This document shows positions 14,233-24,900 of a stretch of 64,000 bases of DNA, piece after piece. The translations under genes were made by a program, and so were the position numbers. The stretch comes from Callipepla californica brunnescens (lineage: Eukaryota > Chordata > Aves > Galliformes > Odontophoridae). How positions within the stretch are numbered: position 1 is the first letter of the stretch; each line of letters begins with the position of its first letter. The stretch covers positions 19,116,937 to 19,180,936 of the forward strand of contig JALIRH010000002.1 of the NCBI GenBank assembly GCA_023055505.1. The letters run 5' to 3'. The notes beneath the pieces were generated by a model. It ran no database searches. It saw only the letters and a list, made by a program, of their open reading frames with translations, and had not been told where the DNA came from.

Positions 14233-14837
14233 TAACTTTTGGAAATCCAGCAGCAGGACTCCGCATGTTTCAACTCCTGGCAGTGTCCTGACTTGAGTGG
14301 CTGCTCAAAGGGACTGTCCAGGAAGCGGGTCTGCTGTCTGCATGCTTCATTGTCTTACAGAACAAAGCTGTGGTTGTTTGTCAGTGAAAATAACATTTCT
14401 GGATAATTGACACGAGGTAGTAAAGGAAAATGAACTGCAACCAGAGTAAACTGGGAGCTGACGATGATGACGTTGTAACATTTAGGTTTTAAAGAGGTTA
14501 AAATATCTCTGCTTCACAAGTGGTATTCATATGAAGTGATGTATAGTTGTAGCTGTGAACACCAACATTTTTATAACGCGATTTGGGATTTGAAGTAATA
14601 CTCCAGACTTGAAGTTGATAAGAGAAATCACCATGTTTCTCTTTAACGTTTGTTGAAAGGTATTTACCAACAAATAGAGGTCTTGTTCTGCTTCAGTGAT
14701 CACCCAGCTGAGGTGTAGGTTAACACCTGAAAAGAAATGCTGCTTGTCACCTGGGAGCAGTGCTGGCCATTTTTAGCATCTCAGGCATATACTTAATGCT
14801 TTCTATTACTTATGATTTCTAAAGCCTATCAATTGTT

Positions 14838-15012
14838 TGTTACAGAAATTTTGGAACAGGCTGCCCAGTGAGGTGGTTAATTCACCATCCTCGCAGGTGT
14901 TCAAGAAGTGTTTAGATGAAGCTAAGGGATGTGGTGTAGTGGGGAAATATTGGTGGTAGGTGGACGGTTGGACTGGATGATTTGGTGGGGTCTTCTCCAT
15001 CCTTGGTGAATC
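14838..15012 (+). mobile_element. CR1 LINE 3' fragment, forward
   Basis: It contains GGAACAGGCTGCCCAGTGAG and GGTTGGACTGGATGATTTGG, both typical of the CR1 3' region. The terminal octamer repeats are degraded. Confidence 0.8.
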
Positions 15013-16407
15013 TGTTTCCCACATGTTAGAGCAAGTCCTCTTTCTCCTGGGAGATTTCTCACTTCTTCTTGTGTTAGCCTGGCTCTTCTGAGAGGCTCTC
15101 CCTGCCCAGCAGCGCAGGGATGAGGGCCCTGTTCTGCTCATGGGATGTGACTGCCATCTTGTCAGCACCTCTGATTGCTGCAGACACCAAAGTGGAGTCA
15201 GCACATGCCTGGTGCAGTGCTTTAAAGCAGAAATCACTTTAAACAAATTGAACCCTTTCAGTAAAGTTGATATGTAGCTTTTGATACTTACTGTGACATT
15301 TCTAAAGGCTTTGACAAACTTGTCTTTTGGCCAAATGTGAATCCAAGAGTCCAGTTTCTGAAAAATGGTTTCTGTGCATCCATCAGTGAATCAGCCATAG
15401 ATATAGAGAAGCAGGAGCCGAATTAACTAAATAATGAAGTAACGTGCACTTTGAAAAAGATCTGCTGGTAATAGGAGCTCTGGTAACTCGAGTAAGGAGC
15501 GTTCTCTGTGCCTGAAGCAAAGCACTCGTGTGTGTGGAGGGGGGCACGAGTGTGCAGATATCTTCCTGCACAGGTGTCTGAAAGATCACAATTACTTTCT
15601 GCATAGATCAGTTTTGTAAAACGTAAGCTTGCCATACTGCAAACAAGAAAACCACAGAGATGGAAAGTTTACGTTAGTATAAACTTTAAATAGTGGCTCA
15701 GTGTGAGGTGGATGAATTATTTAGGTCACTTTGCCTTTTATATTCTGGCATACTGTAATACAGCACTGTGAATGTTTGGGAAACACTTTTTTTTTTCTCT
15801 CTAGATCTGGGAACTTTGTCAAAGTGTGAGAAATTTTTTTGATACAAATCTGTTAACTTTCTGATATTAAACAATGTTATTAGTTTAATCCAAACAGTTA
15901 AACTCTTTGATTTCTGATACAAGGTAAAATGAAAGCTGAAAGGCATCCAGAAAAAGCCCATGGGCTGAAATTAGAATATCTTTACAATCTTGTAAACATC
16001 AAATGGCAAATATGTCACTGATTATTACAGTTTCTGAGGGAAACCATATTGAACTGCTGAGTTCTTTGAAGGCTCTGCTGTGCTCTGTTTTCATTCTCTG
16101 TGCTGCCAGACTTTGTGTGGACCTGTTCAAAGGCAGTAGGGATGTAGTGTATTCTTTTAGAAATCATGAGACAAAGGTGTTTTCTTTTTTCCCTACTTTA
16201 AAAACTATCATGGAATGAAGTGACGTATAAAGGATGCCTGTTGGAACTGTGAACTCGATTGGTATTTAGAAATTCTGTGCACTGGCATTTAACTTACTAG
16301 CTTAAGCTTTTGGTGTACGTTTTACTTCTTATTTCATTTTATTTTTACAGTTCTTACACTGTGGAGTAAACAAAAATGACAGCATGTTCTTCTGGTACTT
16401 TCTTTAG

Positions 16408-16526
16408 ATGTTTACAGATACCTGTACATGAAGAACATTGGAAACTAGAAATTCTGGGATACAGAGAGATCACAACAGGAGATGCTCATTAGAAGAGGAA
16501 AGAAGAAGCAAGCATCGCATCTGTAG
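16408..16526 (+). other. Candidate untranslated 5' exon upstream of RNF19A
   Basis: A pyrimidine-rich acceptor (TACTTTCTTTAG) and a strong donor (TAG|GTATGT) bracket 119 bases with a GAAGAAG-type purine-rich block typical of exonic splice enhancers. No open frame leads into RNF19A, so it would be 5' UTR. This is a splice-site reading only; transcript support is needed. Confidence 0.3.
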
Positions 16527-19500
16527 GTATGTTGTCAGTGGGTGAACTGTGAGTTCTGGGCTTCTTTGCTAATGCTGTCTGCTGGTGGAAAGAGTGCATC
16601 TCACACAGCAGCTGGAGAGCGTGGGTGTTGGGGGTTACAGATGTTAAAGGGAGCTGTTATTTATTGGTTCTGATCAATAAATAGCTTTCAATATAACCAC
16701 ACCAAGTGGATGGTTGGTTAAATGGCCAGGAGGAACAGATGCCTAAAATGAAGGGTGCAACAGGAGAAGGTATTGGTACTTAAATGACAGCTTTTGATGT
16801 GAGGGAATATTTCAGGGTTTTGGTGATGATGTAGCTGCATCTGTGCAGCACCTATGTTTATGGTGCTTTCTGCTTTATTACATGAATGTTTAAGGGTGCT
16901 CCTGTGTTAAAAGCTGCATGGGAATGCCTTCTTCCTGACTGCTGTGCCAGGTTATGTGTGTGAAGAGCCAGCAGCACATTGAGCTGCTGCCTCTGTTTGA
17001 AGGAGTTAGGGACAGAAGGCGTTAGTCTTCTGCAGAAAATTAGCTTGTGGAATTAGGACTTCATTGCTCTTTTCTTGCAAATTCAGTAGGGTTAAACTTG
17101 GCTGTCTTTGAGCATTTCTTGAAAAGTTTTAAAATTGGTGAAGTGCTAAGGTTACATTGCAGAGAGCCGTACCAGAAGGTCATCTCAAAGCAGAAAGCTT
17201 AATTTGCAACATTTTCTCATTTTCTTTCCCTCCCTTGTTATATGGTTAGCAATAGCATTTACTTGAGGCAGCGTCGCCAACAAGAATTAAGAAAGGAAAT
17301 TAAACTGGGTGTAAGTGAAGGTAGTTTGCTGGGGTAACCTGTTGAGGAAACGCAACTGAAGGAACAGGCAGAAAATAACTGCTGAGCTATGTCTATAAGT
17401 GAGTTATGTCAATAAACATCATTTGTGCTTCTTGGAAATCTTCAAATTGGAAGGTGTTTTTTGTGCTGTGGAAAGTTGTCTTGTGGTGGTCTGTGGCATG
17501 AGGAGAACGCAAAGAACTGCTAGTATCTCGATTTGTGGTAGGTTTCCAGGCATGGCAGGAAGCCAAGAACATGTTTGTATGTAATCAGTAAGTGCTTTTG
17601 AGGAAGTGTCGAGGACAGTGGTGAACTTACATTTTTAGGAGCTGGGTTGTTTGTTAATCTCTTTCCTATGTTAATTGCTTGTGTATAGTGGTCAGGGAGA
17701 GCCGCTCAGAGTTTGGAATGAATGCTGCTGCTCAGAGTCAGGTTACTGACATCCGTCATCATAATTGTGCATCTCAGCTCCTTTGTAGCCGTTTGATTTC
17801 ACAACTTGACTTTTCAGGCAGCATATCTATTCCGTGTGGGCTCGCTGTTACTGGCATAATGCAGGCATTGTGTTCTCCTGCTGTTCAGAATGAAATACTT
17901 CTCCTTCTTCTGTCAGCAAAAATGTGCAGATGCTGTGCCTGGTTGGGCAGCATGAGAGCTATCAGCTATCCATATTACACTAGAAAAGCTTCTGTGCTTC
18001 TGTTCAGCTCCAATTGTAATTAGCACTGTAAGATTCATCTTCATTTTTTCTCTGTAATAAATCATTTTCAGAGTCTTTTCAACAGTCATCTTCAAATGCT
18101 ACTAAGAAATGACAATCCAAAATTACTACATAGGGAAGAATATGACTTTTTAAACTAACCTCATGCACTTAAACCTAGAGAGAGTAATTGATGATTGTCT
18201 CAAAGTAACTTGCGGCTTCTCTGTTCAATAGTCCTGGCAGAATTTTGGCTTCTTTAGAATAGTGATCTGCTTCTGAGAGACAGCTTGTTGGATCTCCTTA
18301 AGCAAAGAGAACTGTAGGACTTAGTGGCTTCTTTAGAGCATGGGAGAATGTTTAGAAAATAAAAACGAACATCTGTTTAGTCACCAGAACTGCTATTTCT
18401 TGATTTTGTACATCTGTTGGAGCTGACAGAGGTGGCTGTAATACACATTTTTTCCTCCCCAGGGAGAGGGAGTGGAAAATGATCATAGTTGTGGACTTGA
18501 TTGGGTTACTGTGTTTATTTCCTACTTTAGTTAAGAAAAAAAAGAGGAGTCCCTTGTAAGATAGTCCTGAAGGGCAGAGGGGTTCAGGAAAGCTGGAGGT
18601 TCCCCAAGCAGGAAGCCTGAAGGGCAACAAAAGGGGAGCTAAGAGGAGAATCTCCATCCTTTATTGGATGTAGTGCAAAACTGTATCACCAGATGATCCC
18701 AGCAAGATCATCTTGAATACAATCATATGGCATGTGTAGGATGATCTAGCCAGCATGGGTTGATGAAAGGCAGGTCCTGCTTGACTAGCCTCATCTCCTT
18801 CTGTGACAAGGTGACCCACTTAGTGAATGGGGGAAAGGTGGTGGTTCTAGTCAACTCACACTTCAGTAACACCATAGTCCTGCAGAAGCTGGTGTGTCAT
18901 GGCTTAGACAAGTGTACTCTTCTGCAGGTATAAATGTGGCTGGATGGCTGGACCTAGAGAGTGGTGGTGGAGTTTTATCCAGCTGGTGACTGGTCACTAG
19001 GAGTTGTTCCTTGGTCAGTATTGGGGTCAGTCCTATATAATAGCTTTACTGATAATTTGGATGAGGGAATTGAGTGCGCTCTCAGAAAGTTTGCAGATGT
19101 TAACAAGTCAGCAGGAAGCATTGATCTAAGGGTAGGATGGCCCTACAGAGCTATCTGGACAGGCTGGATCACTGGGCTGAGGCCAGTCACGTATTGGTCA
19201 ACGAGACTAAGTGTAGGGTCCTGCACAGCACCGTAGCTACAGGCTTGGGGCAGAGCAGCTGGAAAGCTGCATAGAGGAAAAGGATCTGGGGGTGTTAGTT
19301 GACAGCTGTTTGAATATGAGCCAACAGTGTCCCCACAAGGCCAAGAAGGCCAGTGGCATCCTGGCTTGTATCAGAAATAGTGTAGCCAGCAGGACCCCTC
19401 TCTACAGAAAAGACACTGAGGCCCTGGAGCGTGTCCAGAGAAGGGCATCAAAGGGTTGAGGGGTCTGGAGCACAACTCTTATGGGGTGTGGCTGATGGAG

Positions 19501-21171
19501 CTGAGATTGTTCAGTCTGGAGAAGAGGAGGCCCGCCCCCTGGGTGGGAGATTCCTGGAAAGGCTGTGGGGTCTCCTCCTTGGGGGTGTTCAGAAGCTGAA
19601 TGGCCATGGGCCTGGGCCCCCTGCTCTGGGTGTCCCTGCTGGAGCAGGGTGGGCCAGAGGAGCACAGAGGCCCTGCCAGCCTCAGGTGGTTCTGGGTTTC
19701 CTTCTGGTTAGATTTTAGGCTGATTATGTTCTCTTAAGAGGGAAGGGTTTGTTATGTTCCTGAAACTGGCTTTATTTTAGGTAGACCCTGGGAATAAAAA
19801 ATAAGAGTTTTTTGTAATGTTTCACAGAGATTTTCCTGTATTAACGAAGTGGTAATAATTCAATGTTTGAGAGAAAAAAAAAATCAGAATGTAGTGGCTT
19901 TTTACATTTTCATTTTTAGGGAAAAAAAAAAAAAGGCTGTGTGGCCTGAAATACAAGACTTATTTTTAACAAACCTTGGAGGTGTGTGTTGTGTTGTGTT
20001 GTGCTTTCTTTTTTTCAAATTCTGATACCTGAGGTGGGTAGCACTTCAGTACAGCTGCTCAGAGGGGTAGCATAAATGTGACCTCAGTCTGATTATTGTC
20101 CAGAGGGGTCTGGCTATGCATGGCTGCAGTGGCTGGGGGCTGCCTGGGAGCTTTTTCTGCCCCTCCTCTGGGGGGGACATTGCTGCTTCCCATGTCTTGG
20201 CCCAGTCATCCTGGGGTCAGGGCTCAGTGTGCAGCACACGGCATCCAGTGTCTGATTCTGTCATACTAGGGTGAAATTGTGGAAACCCATGGAAACCCAT
20301 CCAGTGAAGCTACCCAGAAGTGGAAACATTTTTGTATTGGTGCAAGTTTTGGTTGAAGGTGACGTGCTACTTACTGTAGAAGTCTTCCTCTGTCAAGAAA
20401 ATGGGAGAACTCCTTTCTGCCTCTTTCCTTGGAACTGTCCAAACAACAGAGAAAGTTTCTTGCTTGTACGCAAAGATTAACTGAACCTTAGGATGCGTTG
20501 TGAGGGTTTTTTTTTTTTGAAGTTTTGGTTTTTACTTTAAATATGAAAAATTCAAATGTCCTCACCTTAACTCTAGTCTTTGCTTCAATTGCAGTGTGGA
20601 AATTGAATGGCAAAGCAACGTTGGCTGTCACTCTGCAGCTGTGTTCTTTGAAATATTCAGGTGCTTTACATCTAGATATGCATCTGTGTGCTTCTCTGCA
20701 AACCCTTAGGATTTGAGAATATCATAATTTGTTTAGTCACGGGGGCTTGTTTTCTGTTGATTGCCTGAGTGAATTCAAAGCACACAGAAATCACGTGAAA
20801 GAGAGAAAACAATGTTTCCAGTGCTTATCAGCTTGTTAGCGTGCTTTATGTAAGAGCTGGTTATACATTTACTTAATTGTCACCTCGGATCATGGTGATT
20901 TCTATACACATGCACGCACATCCTTGGGAAGCAGGGGAGTAAAGTTGCCTTCTCAGCACCACTTAAGAATAAAGATGTTCCTTGCCCGCAGGGAATCTTC
21001 AGACTCCTGAAGATGAGAAGGATTTAATGGGTAGAAAAAGCAGCCAGAAAGAAATATTGGATGAGAAGATTGTAGTAATATGAATAACAGGTCATTAGAG
21101 TGTCCTGATCTTTCAGAACCAAAAGTGATGGATGTAGTTCTAATCTCTCTTCTTCTTCTCTCCTAATGTAG
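16527..21171. other. Non-coding stretch before the first RNF19A coding exon
   Basis: Probable intron. It holds a long CR1 copy (18660-19700), a TGTGT-type short repeat around 19984-20005 and A/T homopolymers. Nothing else was recognised. Confidence 0.5.
18660..19700 (+). mobile_element. CR1 LINE fragment, about 1 kb, forward, internally rearranged
   Basis: It shows successive CR1 ORF2 and 3' landmarks: CATGGGTTGATGAAAGGCAG, TTTGCAGATGTTAACAAG, AAGGATCTGGGGGTGTTAG, GTCCAGAGAAGGGCA, and TTCAGTCTGGAGAAGAGGAG. Several segments expected between landmarks are missing. Reading frames are broken by stops, so there is no functional reverse transcriptase. Confidence 0.88.
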
Positions 21172-21915
21172 GGGATTTCGGTGAAGAATTTGCTGCAAAC
21201 AAAGACACGTGTGAGTTTTCTGCATGACCACCCCCATTCCAGATTACATTATATTAGGACCTGACTGTTTTGATCCCTAAAAATGATGAGGGTTGCGTGT
21301 GAGATTTAACCCCCTTCTGATGAGTGATCTAGACATGAGTTTACATCGGCAGATGGGCTCTGATCGGGACCTCCAGTCTTCAGCTTCCTCTGTGAGTTTG
21401 CCTTCAGTTAAAAAGGCGCCAAAGAAAAGGAGAATTTCCTTGGGCTCTCTTTTTCGAAGAAAAAAAGACACGAAACGCAAGTCTAGGGATCTCAATGGAG
21501 GTGTTGATGGAATTGCGAGTATTGAAAGCATTCATTCGGAAATGTGTACAGACAAGAACTCGATTTTCTCCACGTGTACCTCGTCTGACAATGGAACAAC
21601 CTCTAGCAGCAAGCCAAGCGGAGACTTCATGGAATGCCCCTTGTGCCTTCTGCGGCACTCCAAGGACAGGTTCCCGGAGATAATGACTTGTCACCATAGA
21701 TCTTGCGTGGATTGCTTGCGTCAGTATCTCCGGATAGAAATCTCTGAGAGCAGAGTTAACATCAGCTGTCCGGAATGCTCCGAACGGTTCAATCCTCACG
21801 ACATCCGTTTGATACTGAACGACGACATCTTGATGGAAAAATACGAGGAGTTCATGCTGAGGCGGTGGCTTGTTGCAGATCCCGATTGTAGGTGGTGCCC
21901 AGCTCCAGACTGCGG
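21172..21915 (+). CDS. RNF19A: RNF19A first coding exon: 5' UTR end, N-terminus, RING1 and start of IBR
   Basis: The acceptor is a TC-rich tract followed by TAG at 21169-21171, and the donor is GTATGT at 21916. Coding starts at ATG 21335 or possibly 21320. The exon encodes a basic, Ser-rich N-terminal region (KKAPKKRR near residues 26-33), all of RING1 and the first IBR cysteines. It ends in phase 2 inside the Gly194 codon. Bases 21172-21334 are untranslated and carry two upstream ORFs. An in-frame TGA at 21287 rules out a longer N-terminus within this exon. Confidence 0.93.
21224..21280 (+). other. Upstream ORF 1 in the RNF19A 5' UTR (18 codons)
   Basis: ATG at 21224 opens an 18-residue reading frame (MTTPIPDY...) closed by TAA at 21278-21280. 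It ends 54 bases before the preferred RNF19A start. Upstream ORFs of this kind usually lower main-ORF translation; that effect is inferred here, not shown. It counts only if the transcript contains this exon from its 21172 acceptor. Confidence 0.5.
21284..21310 (+). other. Upstream ORF 2 in the RNF19A 5' UTR (8 codons)
   Basis: Tandem ATG ATG at 21284-21289 opens an eight-residue frame (MMRVACEI) stopped by TAA at 21308-21310, 24 bases before the preferred start and 9 bases before the alternative ATG at 21320. It lies where the human gene encodes its extra N-terminal residues, which are out of frame or interrupted here. Confidence 0.45.
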
Positions 21916-24900
21916 GTATGTTGTGCTCAGTGTCTGCAAAAAGGTGGCAACACGCAGAGCGTTACGCTTTTTGAGAAGTTCATTGCTTTCTTTACTGTCT
22001 TGTTGTGCTGTACGAGTGGGTGGCAAGCAGGATTTTCATTTAAAGAAAAAAAAAAACAAAAAAAAACATACTACATCTCCTCCCCCAGTCACCCCCCCCC
22101 CCCCCCCTCAATTGTTTCCTTGTGTGGGATTCTTTTGTTCTGCACAGAAATCATTTCAGTAATTTAATGAAATGTTTTGGTAGGTGGATGTGGTGTGTCA
22201 CTGCAGGAGGGAGCTTCAGGTGTTGTTAAAGTGAGGTTACAAAGCTCAGACTGAAGAAAAAGTTCTGCACTTCTGACTTAGTCCGTTTGTTTGGATTTTT
22301 CTTGGAAAAGAAAACAGGCAGGGTATTTCTGTTTATTTTAACAGTGAAATATGATAGGTTTTCTTATAGAAAGCCCACTCCAGCCTCAGTTATCTTCTGT
22401 CTCGTGGCTGCTTGACACGCCACTTGTTGCCTGTCAGTGGGGCTGTGATGTATGATAATCATCAGTTTGTGCCTGCTTATTATCTGGAGAGTGTAATGTT
22501 TAACGTTGCTTTCATACTCAAGCACATCTGAAATCGTTCTGAATTCTGACACAAGTGGGCTGAGAGCTGCCACGCTGCAGCTCGGTGCTTCTCTGCTGCT
22601 GGTGTCTCATAATGCCCTTCTTCAGCAAGCTGCTTATTTAGAGATATTCTTCTGCGTTACTGTAACTTCTAAAGGTTGCAGCCGTGACTGCAGTGCACTA
22701 AAAACAATTAGAACTTGGCATCTCTGTCTTAAAGCCTCACGGATGAGCACTAAGAAAATGGAATGGGAGGAGTGTTGGGAGAGAACAAATTAAGGAGAAT
22801 TGGCTGTTAAGTGGATTAAATATTCTGATGGTAATGGTCAGAGTGCTTAATGTTCGGAAAAAGGCTTTTAAATGTAACCATATGCTAAGAAACTTTTTAG
22901 GTGGTTTGAAAGCAGGATTCTGTTAAGTGAAATAGAATGTGCTGATGTGGGTTGGACCTGGTGTGCGACTGGAAAGATGTTAGCTCCACAGGTCTGCTGG
23001 TACAAAGTGTGTGCCACTGCTGTAGTGCAGTGTGAGCTCAGGAGGAAGAAGGACTTAAGAGTCACACTGAGTGCGTGAGTTTGTAATGAAGTTGTCTGGA
23101 CGAAGCCAGCACAGCTTACTCCTAATATTTTGATTCTGCTGAAGAAAACAAGCAGTGGACGGCCTTATTTGAAGGGTGCTTTGCTTGGGATTCCCTGAGT
23201 TTTGGTGCTCTGAACAAACTTGTCTTACTCAAGTGTGTAATAACTTGGCCACATTTCTGTTAAACCATGTTTCAGTGATTCTGGTCATGTTAGAAAGTGC
23301 TGAGAAAGGAAGGTGCAGATGAGCTGAACAGAGACTTGACTTTGCTTGGTTTTTTTGCATCTCAGTTTTCTGATTTAAAGAAAATCCAAAGTATTTATAT
23401 AAAGAGTCGGGAACTGTGAAGATCATTCTTACAGGTGGGTGATTGGATGCTTTTGAGCAGGAACCTCCTTTATCACTGTCCTCTTAAACAAACAAGATTG
23501 TGTGATTGTGTTTTTCCTTGCTCCCATCCTCCTGGTTGCTTTTGGGACCTTCAGTACTTTGGAATATGGTGAAGAAGGTTGAGCTTTCTGCATAACTCAG
23601 TACTAAGTTTTGTGGAGGGGAAAAAAAAACCCAACACAATAATTAAGTAGAAGGAAGACCACCAATAATGCCTTCAGTGAGAGAAAAACTGTATGGATCC
23701 TACAGATCTTGCTTTCAGTTTGGCCTCTGGTCCAGCTGGCAGCTAGGGCAGGTGGGAGCAGCAGGAGGTGGGAAGGGGAAGTGAGAAGTAGTGGGAGAGT
23801 AATATCAGGGATTTTTAAGGTGTAGAGATTAGAAAGAGGGTACAGGAAGGAGCTGTGCAGCAAGGAGGTGTAGAGAAGCAAGCATGATGGAGCTTTTTGC
23901 CATGCAGCTTATGCTAACACTGGGTGAAGGCCTCATGCCACATAGAGTGTGCACAGACTTTGCTCTAGTAGTTGTGGTACAACCCTAGTCATACTTCTGC
24001 AATTGCTTTGGCAACTGCCATCAGTTTGCACAGTATCCAGTTAAATTAATTTCTTCTCTCATCAGTTGGTGGTGTGTGTTACTGGGAGACTGCAGCATGC
24101 TTGTGGTGCTAGCTGACCTGATCTTAGTGTGAATCAGTGCGCTCCTGGATGGAATGCATCTGTTGAATCTGCAGTTAATTCCAAAGTAGGAGGGGGAGGT
24201 GCAAGACGTTCAGAGGGAAGCAGCATTTTCTGAAGTGGAACACTTTGGTAGGAATGATTTTCTGCTCAAATAGGTAAGAGAACGAACTGAGCAGATGATG
24301 CATGACAGCACCTCTACTCAGCACTGATGAAACATCTGGTGTAATTGTTCCAGGGTTTAGAGTCACAGAATTGTTTCAGTTTGGAAGGGGCCCATTAAAG
24401 GTCATCTGGTCCAACTGCCTTGCAGTGAACGGGGATGTCTGCAGCTAGATCAGTGCTCAGGGCCCCTTGTAGCCTCACCTTGAGTGTCTCCAGGGTCAGG
24501 GCTTCCACTGCTTCTCTGTGCAACCTGAGCGTGCCTCACCACTGTACTGTAAAAACCCTTTTCCTAATATCCGATCTGAATCTCCCCTCTTACAGTTTGA
24601 ACCTGTTTCTCCTTGTCCTGTTGCAACAGACCCTTTAAAGAGTCTGTCCCCTTCTTTCTTGCAGCTCCCCTTTAGATTCTGAAAGGCCACGTGGGACATC
24701 ATGTGCAAAAAAACAGTCTCTATCAGAAAAAAAAAAATACTGTTTTAATAAAAAGTTCAATTGAATGCAAACTGAGGAAGAAGCTATGGGGGTTGGAAAG
24801 GGGTGTAACAGGGTGAGTGCAGCAGGGTAAGCATGCTGGCCAGTTGCAGCTGCCTGCAGGGCCTTGGTGGGGATGTGGGCTGGTAGCTGGTCTTTCCTTG

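Larger units (their letters stand above)
1..16407. other. Non-coding stretch, probable RNF19A upstream or first-intron sequence
   Basis: No exon with recognisable protein similarity was found. The + strand is rich in T and G like the RNF19A introns, which suggests transcription in the same direction. Recognisable contents are CR1 fragments at 2560-2815 and 14838-15012, homopolymer T and A runs, a TA repeat at 14181-14232, and a small CpG-bearing patch with a TGACGTCA site near 8485. No CpG-island promoter was seen, so the main RNF19A promoter probably lies left of the window. Confidence 0.5.

Noticed and set aside
21293..21334. RNF19A start at the TTG at 21293
   Set aside because: A TTG start is not expected in a vertebrate nuclear gene when ATG codons in the same frame follow at 21320 and 21335.
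21916..22162. Extension of RNF19A exon 1 to the stop at 22162
   Set aside because: The IBR domain continues correctly only by splicing at 21915 to 27136; the read-through sequence becomes low-complexity Lys and Pro.
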